Shown here: positions 24,629-32,823 of the stretch, one piece after another
Layout of the letters: each line of letters begins with the position of its first letter
How positions within the stretch are numbered: the stretch's first letter is position 1
Source of the DNA: an uncultured Geobacteraceae bacterium
GTDB taxonomy: Bacteria > Desulfobacterota > Desulfuromonadia > Geobacterales > Pseudopelobacteraceae
NCBI GenBank assembly: GCA_903845365.1
Contig: CAIMXI010000225.1
Location: 1-54,290 of the forward strand
Length of the DNA stretch: 54,290 nucleotides
Reading direction: 5' to 3'
Translations under genes and position numbers: made by a program
The notes under the pieces: model-generated
Seen by the model: the letters and a program-made list of their open reading frames with translations, nothing else
Database searches by the model: none
Told to the model about the DNA's origin: nothing

Positions 24629-25183
24629 ATGATGAGTAATAAAATTTTTGGCTATAAGCGGGTTTCAACGATGGTACAGAATACGGAACGCCAGCTTGAC
24701 GGGATTGTGGTTGACAAGATGTTTGAAGATAAGTTGTCCGGGAAGGATACCGACCGGCCTCAACTGTTGGCACTGCTTGACCAGTTGCGCGACGGTGATA
24801 CGGTAATGGTTCACAGCCTTGACCGTCTTGGAAGAAATATTGACGACCTTCGCAATCTGGTACAGAGTATGGTTGCTCAAGGGGTGACGGTGATCTTCAA
24901 GAAAGAGAATCTTACATTCAGTCCGGACACGGCCAATCCCTTCAGTGAACTAATGTTGAACATGTTAGCAGCAGTGGCACAGTTTGAACGCCAGATTATC
25001 AATGAGCGTCAACGGGAAGGCGTACAGATTGCCAAGCGGAACGGTGTTTATAAAGGTCGTAAGCAGGAAATGACAGCCGAACGCATAGCAGAGATCAAAA
25101 CCCGGATAGATGCAGGTGAGGCTAAGGCACGTATTGCAAAGGATTTGAAAATTAGCCGGGATACGCTTTACCGGTATTTGTGA
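24629..25183 (+). CDS. Serine recombinase (resolvase/invertase)
   Basis: 184 residues. Catalytic Ser13 lies in GYKRVSTMVQNTERQ, and the family blocks LLDQLRDGDTVMVHSLDRLGRN and MLNMLAAVAQFERQIINERQ are present, with a C-terminal helix-turn-helix (ARIAKDLKISRDTLYRYL). It is full length for a small resolvase of the Tn3/Hin group. AGGAGG lies 5 nt before the ATG. In the element it may resolve multimers of the circular form. It is unlikely to be the integrase because a tyrosine integrase lies at the att end. Confidence 0.92.
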   Translation: MMSNKIFGYKRVSTMVQNTERQLDGIVVDKMFEDKLSGKDTDRPQLLALLDQLRDGDTVMVHSLDRLGRNIDDLRNLVQSMVAQGVTVIFKKENLTFSPDTANPFSELMLNMLAAVAQFERQIINERQREGVQIAKRNGVYKGRKQEMTAERIAEIKTRIDAGEAKARIAKDLKISRDTLYRYL

Positions 25184-25296
25184 AGAATATAGCGAAGCCA
25201 CCGACACTATGCTAAAAGGTATCACCGTCAATCACGCTGGCCTGTATCAGAAGATTTCCAAACAGATTATATGCGCTGAAGAGTTACGAGGGATTC

Positions 25297-28200
25297 ATGG
25301 CCTTTTCATTCGATGACACCATAAAGAAGCTGATGGACACAGGGCGCGGCAAAGAAGCATCCATGTATGGTCCCATCCGTGATCTATTCATTCAGGTTCT
25401 GAAATACCCTGCTGCCGATGTTGATATCGACACCACCGGCGAAGGCGGACGCCCGGACATCACCGCACGTGCTCCTTCCGGGCTGCGGGACGCCAAAAAC
25501 AAGCCATCCCGTATTGACTGGATCGTTGTTGAAGCGAAGGACGAACGTGGCTGTTTTCGTGATCCTGCCAGCCGTGAAAAAATATTCGCCGTTAAGTCGA
25601 AATACATCGGCACCAATACCGCCTGGTTCCTCATGGTGGAGCCGGAGGCAATCATTGCCCGGCAGGTTACCGGCAAAGACTTTGCCACCACCAACGATAT
25701 TGAACTACCGCTGCACGGTCTGACAAGACAAGAGTTCGATCAGCGTCTTGCACTCCTGAAACATGACGTTGCCGGTGTTCCCTACCAGTTGGAACAATTC
25801 AGGAAGGGCAACACCTCCCTGATCGCTTCTGAAAAGCTCGATAAGCCCGATCCCGCCACATCATCAATCCGCATACAAAACCGATATCGCGTTACCCGCC
25901 GCCGCTTCTTTGATAGCGTTCGTGAAGTAACCGCCTATCTGCAAAGTGCTACCCGCAATGCACTGGAAAAACAGTGGCCGCTGATTGAGCAGTACCGCAC
26001 ACAGGCCAATGACTTCAGCGAGAAATACAAGGAACGGGAGCGGGATAAAGGCAAATGGAAGTTTAACCCACATACTCTCAACATTGAGGCAAAACCACAG
26101 GGGCCGGATGCTACACGGCAACATCAGAAAGACGCCATAGTGTTGCGTCAGGAGTTCAAGAAAAACCCCGCCGTCGCACGACTGGCTCTTGATGACCTCC
26201 CCAACTTTCAGGCCCGTACCGGCGCAAAAGATGAAGACCTGGCAGAACTGTTCAGCATCGAATCAGCCAACCTGATCTTGGCTCGTATTCTGCTGCTTCG
26301 TTTCTTTGAGGACAACGGCTTTTTCGGTGATACAAAATACGTCTGTAATGGTGGTGTCGAAGCGTTCCAGAAAATGCGAACGTACTTCAAGGCCAGTTAT
26401 ACTCGCCTGCTGGAAGAAGCCTATCGGAACGCCAGTCGCCTATATGCCGCCGCCTTTGATGAAACGGAAATGGATTGGGTGCTTGGCATCAACGACCAGG
26501 GGCTTTCCGCTTCCATCGAATGGGCCATGTATCAGCTTTCCCGTTATGACTTTACCACTATCAAAGGCGATATTCTCACCGGCATCTATGACCGCTTCAT
26601 GGATCGTGCCCAGCGCAAGAAGCTGGGAGAGTTTTATACTCCCCCTTCGATTGCCCGTTACATCATCAAGCAGTGTGGCGTTACTCGTGAAAGCCGGGTG
26701 CTTGACCCTTCATGCGGTTCCGGTACGTTCCTGATTGAAGCCTATCGAACTATGATCGGCAATGACATTGACCGTGGTGCTGCTGAATATGCCGACGTCC
26801 AGGAGACCTTGACTCGAATCGCCGGAAATGACCTGAACACCTTTTCATCGGTACTGGCGCAGATACAGTTGTTATGGCAGGTGCTCGGTATGCGTGAGGC
26901 GATAGAGTTGCACGGTTTCCCGGATATCCACGTAACTGGCAAGGTCAACTCGCTGGTGAAGCTGGATCAGCAGGCGTCACTTGAACGATTTGGAGAGCTT
27001 GATCAGCCTATTTATGACGCAGTGATCGGTAACCCACCCTACGTACGTTCGGAGAGAAGCGCACAGGAGCTTGATAAAGTAACCATAGATGAATTTGAAT
27101 ATGGCCGGAATGGCTATGGTGGCATTTCCGCTAAAAAGAATGCCTATACGCTCTTTATTTACCGGGCACTCAGCTCCTGGTGTAAACCACCGGCAGAAGA
27201 TGGCAGCGTCGGCAAATTGGGCTTCATCATTCCAGTATCGCTGTTTGATGCCAACGAGACCGAAGATATGCGACGACTCTTCAAAATTGGTGGACGCTGG
27301 ACGATCTGTGAAATCATTGACCTGGAAATAATCTACAAGCAGATATTTGATGCTGATGTTCTCCCGGCCATCATCATCTGCGAAAACCGACCGGCTACCG
27401 CTGATGATACCGTATCACTCCGTCTGGCCTCCCATGATTGCGTCATTCGTGACCATAGCGGAGCCTTACCGAAGTTTGATCTTGAGGGCCTACCGAAACA
27501 GCATATTCCATACATCGACCTTTTTACTCCCGATGGCCGTATCATGACCCGCCTTACCTCGGAGCGGTTAGCGGTAATTCGTAAACTATGGGACTGTGGC
27601 GGTACCCTTCGAGATGCTGCAAAGGTCTACTGGCGGGGGACTGCTCGCGCTGCAAAAGGAAAGTATACAGACCAACGCCCGGATATGCTTGCGGACTGGC
27701 AGGAACGACAGATGATCGCCGGAGGTATTGCCTTCCGTAAAGAGCAAAAACATTACAAAACAGATGGGCATCTTGTCTATAAGGGTGAAAACATAGTTGC
27801 CGCCGAGCTGCAAGGTGATCCCGTGGAACGCGGTATTGACCTTAGCTCTGTCAGCGATAACTCGCTATGGCAATTCGATACAATTCTGCCATCAAAGGGT
27901 TTTGCAGTTGCGCGAGTTGCTCACTGTGTCAACGCGGTTGGGTTCGCTCCAGCAAAGATTGCTTTCACAAATACCGCTACGCTCTTCTTTCCCCGTGAAG
28001 AGCTGGCAGCATTTCCGTTCGACCTGCTGTTTCTCTCAAATACCTATATCTTTTTTTATGCACTGGCCGCTCGTATGGGTATCTTGAGGACGTTGCGCAG
28101 CGATGTATATCCAACAAATCTTGGCGTAATGCCCTGGAGTGACACCCTGGCAACCAAAACAGCCGAGATCGAAGCTCTGCGGCAACCGATAATTGATGCC

Positions 28201-28794
28201 TGCCACCGTCGCTTCCAGGCGCGGGAGGCTCTACGCGAAGCTCTGTCAGCACTCAACCTGCCAACCCTTAAGCATCACATGAAACACGACACCACCACCC
28301 GCCTTACCTGGAGCGAAGCCTTTGACTCATCAAATTATGAAGTGGAGATTTCCCGCCCACGGATGGAGACCCGCGCTGCTGATGAGATACAGATATTCCT
28401 TGCCGATAACCTGCTTGACTGGCTTGAAATTACCCGTTTTGATCTGGCGGAAGGATTGTGCATCGCCCTGGTACAACGTGAGGGTGAAGCGTTAAGTAAA
28501 AGCACAATCCTCAATATGCCGATCCCGGTCAGCGAGACAGAACGGCAGGCGTGGGATGCTGCCATAGCTGAACATCAGGAAGAACGCCTTACCGTCGAGA
28601 TGGATGCACGACTTGATGAACTTGATAGCATAGTCGGTTTGTGCCTGGGGCTGGAGCCAGCCGATACCGCTTTTATCAAACAAGAGCTGCGGGATGATCC
28701 ATTCCTGAAAGGTATCAGACCACGCTACCCCGGCACCGTCACCAGAAAGCAGGGCTTCAGGACGGGGCTTGACTCAAGCGAACGGTATCAGTAA
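25297..28794 (+). CDS. Type IIG-like restriction-methylation enzyme
   Basis: 1165 residues. Residues about 40-85 form a PD-(D/E)xK nuclease (GRPDIT with Pro53-Asp54, then VVEAK with Glu79-Lys81). A helical linker follows, then an N6-adenine methyltransferase with motif I VLDPSCGSGTFLIEA (Asp470 to Thr477) and motif IV NPPY (579-582). The C-terminal 400 residues should be target recognition (a paired-strand region resembling Eco57I/MmeI-type subunits). One protein would therefore cut and methylate. It lacks a separate S or R subunit and is not PglX of BREX, because the other BREX genes are missing. It is probably phage-defence cargo of the element. A terminator follows at 28802. Confidence 0.85.
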   Translation: MAFSFDDTIKKLMDTGRGKEASMYGPIRDLFIQVLKYPAADVDIDTTGEGGRPDITARAPSGLRDAKNKPSRIDWIVVEAKDERGCFRDPASREKIFAVKSKYIGTNTAWFLMVEPEAIIARQVTGKDFATTNDIELPLHGLTRQEFDQRLALLKHDVAGVPYQLEQFRKGNTSLIASEKLDKPDPATSSIRIQNRYRVTRRRFFDSVREVTAYLQSATRNALEKQWPLIEQYRTQANDFSEKYKERERDKGKWKFNPHTLNIEAKPQGPDATRQHQKDAIVLRQEFKKNPAVARLALDDLPNFQARTGAKDEDLAELFSIESANLILARILLLRFFEDNGFFGDTKYVCNGGVEAFQKMRTYFKASYTRLLEEAYRNASRLYAAAFDETEMDWVLGINDQGLSASIEWAMYQLSRYDFTTIKGDILTGIYDRFMDRAQRKKLGEFYTPPSIARYIIKQCGVTRESRVLDPSCGSGTFLIEAYRTMIGNDIDRGAAEYADVQETLTRIAGNDLNTFSSVLAQIQLLWQVLGMREAIELHGFPDIHVTGKVNSLVKLDQQASLERFGELDQPIYDAVIGNPPYVRSERSAQELDKVTIDEFEYGRNGYGGISAKKNAYTLFIYRALSSWCKPPAEDGSVGKLGFIIPVSLFDANETEDMRRLFKIGGRWTICEIIDLEIIYKQIFDADVLPAIIICENRPATADDTVSLRLASHDCVIRDHSGALPKFDLEGLPKQHIPYIDLFTPDGRIMTRLTSERLAVIRKLWDCGGTLRDAAKVYWRGTARAAKGKYTDQRPDMLADWQERQMIAGGIAFRKEQKHYKTDGHLVYKGENIVAAELQGDPVERGIDLSSVSDNSLWQFDTILPSKGFAVARVAHCVNAVGFAPAKIAFTNTATLFFPREELAAFPFDLLFLSNTYIFFYALAARMGILRTLRSDVYPTNLGVMPWSDTLATKTAEIEALRQPIIDACHRRFQAREALREALSALNLPTLKHHMKHDTTTRLTWSEAFDSSNYEVEISRPRMETRAADEIQIFLADNLLDWLEITRFDLAEGLCIALVQREGEALSKSTILNMPIPVSETERQAWDAAIAEHQEERLTVEMDARLDELDSIVGLCLGLEPADTAFIKQELRDDPFLKGIRPRYPGTVTRKQGFRTGLDSSERYQ

Positions 28795-28801
28795 TCACAA
28801 G

Positions 28802-28840
28802 CGGCGCTACTCTGGAAAAAGAGAGCGCCGTTTATCTTTT
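28802..28840 (+). terminator. Terminator after the type IIG-like gene
   Basis: GGCGCT and CTCT pair with AGAG and AGCGCC around GGAAAA, followed by TTTATCTTTT. It separates the restriction gene from the acidic protein gene. Confidence 0.8.
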
Positions 28841-29005
28841 CATCGGCTTATTTTGTGAACGTCGGTCGCTGGATGGGGGATGTATTCGGATATAATCAAA
28901 TAAAATTACATCTATAAACACCGGCTGACTTATTGTATCGCGGCTCTGTGTCATGCTGGATCGTGAAAGAAACCAAGCTAAAATCCTTTTCAAGGAGGAA
29001 GGCAC

Positions 29006-29965
29006 ATGAACGAATCTAATGACCAGAAGGACATCCATAAGGAAAAAGAGATCACATATTCAGCACTACACGTTGGGGATAGTGACTTTGATTCTTATTA
29101 TATTTGGGAGAAAGTTTGGGAACCATCCGTTTACGATGAATGTGTCAGGGCGTTTGTAATGTCCGTTGAATCTGAGGAAGATGAAGATGGATACGAAAAT
29201 TTACGATATGCGTCGTTAGACCTTTATGGCTTGGTCAAACACTTAAAAAGGATCTATCCAAAAATTGATTGGAGAATTAAATTTGACGGTTATGACGACG
29301 ATTATGGCGGTGGCAGTTCTTGGGAAGTTATCGCAGTCCCTGATGAGCAATTCCATGAAGCGGAAAGTATTATTGGTCAAATTGAGAAATCCGGCAATAT
29401 CATGTCATTTTCCGGAACGAAAGATTTTTACCCTCAATTATATGACGAACAAGGAGAGTTACGGCAGGAGATTACTGATTTTACAGAATCATTTTCAAAT
29501 CTGTCCTACTTTGTTTCCTGTGAATATCTACACCAACCCACCGCAACACGACAGGAACTAGAAAAACAAATCATGTATCTCATCGGCCTGCTGACAGAAC
29601 TTTATGCAGCAGGATTCAGGCTACACCAGATAGAGAATAAAGCTGAAATAAGAGATTATCCAGAATATCAGATGGATACTGACTTTCAGGATAAAATGTT
29701 AGAGATTTATGAACCGTACATGAGGAACCCGCACGATGATAACGAAGACAGCCCCTTTGAGCTGATTATATTCGCCGTTGAGAGCATTGAAGAGTCAAAG
29801 GAAATGTATGATGAAGGCAACCCATTTGATGTTGCATCGGCTGTAAGAAATTGGCAGTTTGGATTCCCCATTACGGGAAGCTGGGCAACATCTGTTGTGG
29901 AGGCTTTGAAGTATCTCCATGAAATATATTCCGGTGTTCACTACAACCTGAATACCCATAAATAA
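29006..29965 (+). CDS. Acidic protein with a DUF5063-like C-terminus
   Basis: 319 residues from an ATG preceded by AAGGAGG. It is strongly acidic (stretches such as SVESEEDEDGYEN and DGYDDDYGGG). Residues about 185-310 resemble DUF5063: an LxxLLTELYAAGFRL helix, acidic YE/EIYEPYM segments, and the hallmark WQFGFPITGSWATSVVEALKYLHEIY. The N-terminal 180 residues match nothing I know. It is followed 15 nt later by the integrase. Function is unknown; its acidity could mean a nucleic-acid mimic or partner of the neighbouring restriction enzyme, but that is speculation. Confidence 0.6.
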   Translation: MNESNDQKDIHKEKEITYSALHVGDSDFDSYYIWEKVWEPSVYDECVRAFVMSVESEEDEDGYENLRYASLDLYGLVKHLKRIYPKIDWRIKFDGYDDDYGGGSSWEVIAVPDEQFHEAESIIGQIEKSGNIMSFSGTKDFYPQLYDEQGELRQEITDFTESFSNLSYFVSCEYLHQPTATRQELEKQIMYLIGLLTELYAAGFRLHQIENKAEIRDYPEYQMDTDFQDKMLEIYEPYMRNPHDDNEDSPFELIIFAVESIEESKEMYDEGNPFDVASAVRNWQFGFPITGSWATSVVEALKYLHEIYSGVHYNLNTHK

Positions 29966-29980
29966 CCTTCGGGGGGAACT

Positions 29981-31330
29981 ATGGCAGGAAAAACAAGGAA
30001 AACGTCAGGGATATATCTGAGGGGAAAAACCTGGTGGATTACCTACATGGGTGTTGATCGTCTGCAAAAGTTTGAAAGCACAAGAAGCAAGCTGAAAGCC
30101 GATGCAGATTATTTGCTTGCCTGCCGTAAAAAAGAAGTTGCCGAGGGATTGACACCTATCACATCCAGCCGGAAAAAGTTTTCTACAACGCTTAACGATC
30201 TAGCTGAAAAATACCTTGAATTTTGCAAACCACAACGGGACATTAAAACAAAAACATGCCGGGTTGATACGCTTAAACAGTCTTTTGGGCATATGAAGCT
30301 GGTTGCTATTACCCTGGAAGATTTGGAAAAATTCCAAAGCCGTAGACAAACTGACATGAGGCCACCAAGAAAAGCGAGTGATAACCTGTTGCCGCCGGTT
30401 AAACCGGTTACGGTAAATAAGGAACTGGCAACATTAAAGCACATGTTCACTAAGGCTGAGGATTGGGGTTTGATACCGCTTTCATCCCTGAACACGGTTC
30501 GTAAACTGAAGTTGACGAAGGTGAACAACAGCCGGTTACGGTTCCTATCCACAGGTGAGAGCAGAAATCTCATTGTCGCTTGTGGCCGGGGGCTGAAAGA
30601 GATCGTAATATTTGCACTCAATACCGGCTGTCGCCGAGGTGAAATCTTTTCTCTCACCTGGAAGCATGTTGACCTTAAACATGGATTCATACGAATTGCA
30701 GAAAGCAAGAATGGAGAATCAAGAGATATCCCTATAAACCCTACCATTGAAAAAATACTGAAACCGCTGTCTGACCTGCGTGATTCTCCGTTTGTTTTTG
30801 TGAATCCTGAAACGGGCAAATGCTTTCAGGCTCATGATCGTGGCTCGCGTGAACTTGCGGCTTGTGCGCTGAGTACGGGATGTAGCAAAAGAGAACTTTT
30901 GTCGCTGAGATGGAATCAGGTTGACTTAAAGCGTGGGGTTATCCGTGTTGCAGACGTAGAGAAAGAGCAATTACGAACTATTTATATCGGGGGGTCGGTT
31001 ATTGAAATCCTGAGAGTGGTGCAGCTTTGCTGTACTTCTCCTTTTGTATTTTTGAACAGGGAAACCGGTACTCGATACCAGGATGTTAAAAAATCGTTTG
31101 CTACCGCTTGCCGGTCTGCCTCAATTATGGATTTTCATTTCCACGATTTGAGACACACCTTTGCAAGTCAACTCGTTATGGCCGGGGTTGACCTTACGAC
31201 AGTTTCACGGCTAATGGGACACAAGAGCCTTGTTATGACGCTTCGATATGCCCACCTTGCACCAAACCACTTAAAGAGAGCGGTTGATTTACTTACCTGG
31301 GAAGATCATCCAGAAGTCGTTAACGGATAA
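29981..31330 (+). CDS. Tyrosine integrase with a duplicated catalytic segment
   Basis: 449 residues, longer than the usual 360-390. Residues about 1-60 are an arm-binding-type domain and about 70-165 the core-binding SAM-like domain. The catalytic domain has Arg218 in TGCRRGEIFSLTW, Lys243 in ESKNGESRDI, then HDLRH (His388, Arg391), His414 and Tyr423 (LRYAHL). Between the first half and the HDLRH box, residues 296-367 repeat 212-282: TGCSKRELLSLRWNQVDLKRG copies TGCRRGEIFSLTWKHVDLKHG. The repeat has Ser302 where Arg218 stands. It lies next to the intact tRNA, so it is the element's integrase. GGGGGG precedes the ATG. A terminator follows at 31353-31385. Confidence 0.93.
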   Translation: MAGKTRKTSGIYLRGKTWWITYMGVDRLQKFESTRSKLKADADYLLACRKKEVAEGLTPITSSRKKFSTTLNDLAEKYLEFCKPQRDIKTKTCRVDTLKQSFGHMKLVAITLEDLEKFQSRRQTDMRPPRKASDNLLPPVKPVTVNKELATLKHMFTKAEDWGLIPLSSLNTVRKLKLTKVNNSRLRFLSTGESRNLIVACGRGLKEIVIFALNTGCRRGEIFSLTWKHVDLKHGFIRIAESKNGESRDIPINPTIEKILKPLSDLRDSPFVFVNPETGKCFQAHDRGSRELAACALSTGCSKRELLSLRWNQVDLKRGVIRVADVEKEQLRTIYIGGSVIEILRVVQLCCTSPFVFLNRETGTRYQDVKKSFATACRSASIMDFHFHDLRHTFASQLVMAGVDLTTVSRLMGHKSLVMTLRYAHLAPNHLKRAVDLLTWEDHPEVVNG

Positions 31331-31352
31331 TCCTTTGAAAAATGTATGAACA

Positions 31353-31385
31353 AAAAACCTGCCAAACTAAAGCGGGTTTTTTTTT
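31353..31385 (+). terminator. Terminator after the integrase
   Basis: AAAACCTGC pairs with GCGGGTTTT (one G-U pair) around a 9-base loop, followed by a run of T. It lies 23 nt after the integrase stop. Confidence 0.85.
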
Positions 31386-31390
31386 GCCGT

Positions 31391-31658
31391 AAATTGTCAT
31401 GTAATCGCATGACAAAAAAATGGCTACCAGTGACCAAGTGATTATTAACATAAAATCATCACACGGTTTGTCACTGCGTAACACTCTTGAATCATTGAAT
31501 AAAACCGTAAAAATGACCAAGTGACAAACTTGGTGCCTTATAGCGGGGTATACAATAATTCAATTAATTATCCTGTTTCCGAATACCTTAATTATTCAAG
31601 ACAGTTACAGTCAAATAATTATTGCCAAAAAATATCATTTAATTGCGATAAATACCCG
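31391..31658. repeat. Right inverted terminal region of the element
   Basis: The counterpart of 14541-14810 in inverted orientation: 31391-31474 (about 90% identical to 14726-14810), 31514-31531 (exact) and 31612-31658. No gene overlaps it. An open frame at 31521-31712 is not convincing. Confidence 0.9.
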
Positions 31659-31673
31659 GACAGATGTTTTCCG

Positions 31674-31760
31674 TTACATTACAGTCTTGGTCGGCTCTGC
31701 CAAGTTGAATAGAAGTGTGGTCGCAAATATTACAGAATAAACCAGTTACATTACAGTTTA
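31674..31760. repeat. TTACATTACAGT direct repeats, right arm
   Basis: TTACATTACAGT at 31674-31685 and 31746-31757, in the same orientation as copies at 14414-14436. They lie between the inverted region and the att repeat. Confidence 0.5.
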
Positions 31761-31780
31761 CATGACAATCCCAGAAAAGA

Positions 31781-31901
<121 letters not shown>

Positions 31902-31915
31902 ACAAGCGAACTTGA

Positions 31916-31945
31916 TTTGTAACAGAATATAGCTAAGTTTGTCAA
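31916..31945 (-). promoter_or_regulatory. tRNA-fMet promoter
   Basis: On the minus strand TTGACA (31945-31940), an 18-bp spacer and TACAAA (31921-31916). The tRNA begins 15 nt after the -10. Confidence 0.6.
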
Positions 31946-32000
31946 TACAAATATGATGGAAAAATCAGTACGAGCCGTTTTTTAGACACTACTGCAACAA

Positions 32001-32813
32001 TCAATCTTTTTCAGGAATTGCTATTGCGCCTTTGCCCAGTTTTGCAGCCAGCTCTTTAGCTGCCTCCGGTTCAAGATGGCTACCGACACGCACACGATAC
32101 CAGGTACCTTTGTCTCCAAGGCGTGACTCCACAATACTGACATTATACGCTTTCGCGGCCAGTTTACTGCGTAGTGCTTCAGCCTCTGACCTGAGACTGA
32201 ATGAAGCAACTTGAACGGTGTGGTAGTTGGCTTCCGGATTAGTGCTGTTTCCAGATGTTGCAGGAGCTGCCTTGACCGCCTGGTTTTTGGTGGTTTCATC
32301 CGGTTGGGATGGTGTAGGTTTGGTCAAGTTAGTGGGCATGGCTGCCTGAAGGGGCAGCTTTGCAGGCTTCTCATCTTTTACATTGATTCCGCTACCCAAC
32401 GTATTACTTTTTCTGCCGCTCGGGAGTGTCTTGTAAAAGCTTAGTGGCGGATCATTCGCGGGCGGAAATGCAACAGCAGACGAAGTTTGGGGGGAAGCAT
32501 TATTCATCTGTGGCAGTGGTGCTGCAACAGGTTGCGGGGTAACAGGCGGTGTCGGTTGTTGCACAGGTGGTTGTGCTTCGATCTTTTGCGAACGGTTTTC
32601 GAGGCTTTGCTGTTCCAACGCCGCCTTAAACGCTTTTTTTGCATAATGCTTGGAAAAAAACCAACCACCGCCAAAGCCTATTCCGAGACAGAGGATTCCG
32701 GTAATACAGACAGCAAACAGTACCCCTGAGGAAGACTCTTTTCGAGGGCGACTTTGGCTCCCCTTAGGGGGAACACTGAACGATTTTTTCGGCTCACTAT
32801 AATCAATGCGCAT
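32001..32813 (-). CDS. SPOR-domain membrane protein
   Basis: 270 residues. Residues about 32-50 (LFAVCITGILCLGIGFGGGW) form one membrane span with a basic cytoplasmic N-terminus. Residues about 60-190 are Pro/Gln/Ala-rich and unstructured. Residues about 195-266 are a SPOR domain (NYHTVQVASFSLRSEAEALR ... TWYRVRVGSHLEPEAAKELA), which binds peptidoglycan stripped of stem peptides at the division septum. The gene follows argS by 10 nt on the same strand, a pairing often seen in delta-type genomes. Confidence 0.9.
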   Translation of the reverse strand: MRIDYSEPKKSFSVPPKGSQSRPRKESSSGVLFAVCITGILCLGIGFGGGWFFSKHYAKKAFKAALEQQSLENRSQKIEAQPPVQQPTPPVTPQPVAAPLPQMNNASPQTSSAVAFPPANDPPLSFYKTLPSGRKSNTLGSGINVKDEKPAKLPLQAAMPTNLTKPTPSQPDETTKNQAVKAAPATSGNSTNPEANYHTVQVASFSLRSEAEALRSKLAAKAYNVSIVESRLGDKGTWYRVRVGSHLEPEAAKELAAKLGKGAIAIPEKD

Positions 32814-32823
32814 GGTGTCTCCG

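Noticed and set aside
25297..29965. BREX or DISARM defence locus
   Set aside because: Neither PglZ, BrxC, BrxL nor the DISARM helicase genes are present; the large gene has its own PD-(D/E)xK nuclease, which fits a single-chain type IIG enzyme.
14541..31658. Inverted ends as those of a DNA transposon or insertion sequence
   Set aside because: No DDE transposase lies between them, and the outer direct repeat is an 88-bp tRNA segment, not a short target duplication.
31521..31712. 63-codon open frame at the right end of the element
   Set aside because: It starts inside the inverted terminal region, has no SD, a product rich in Asn, Tyr and Ser with no family likeness, and overlaps recombination-site repeats.
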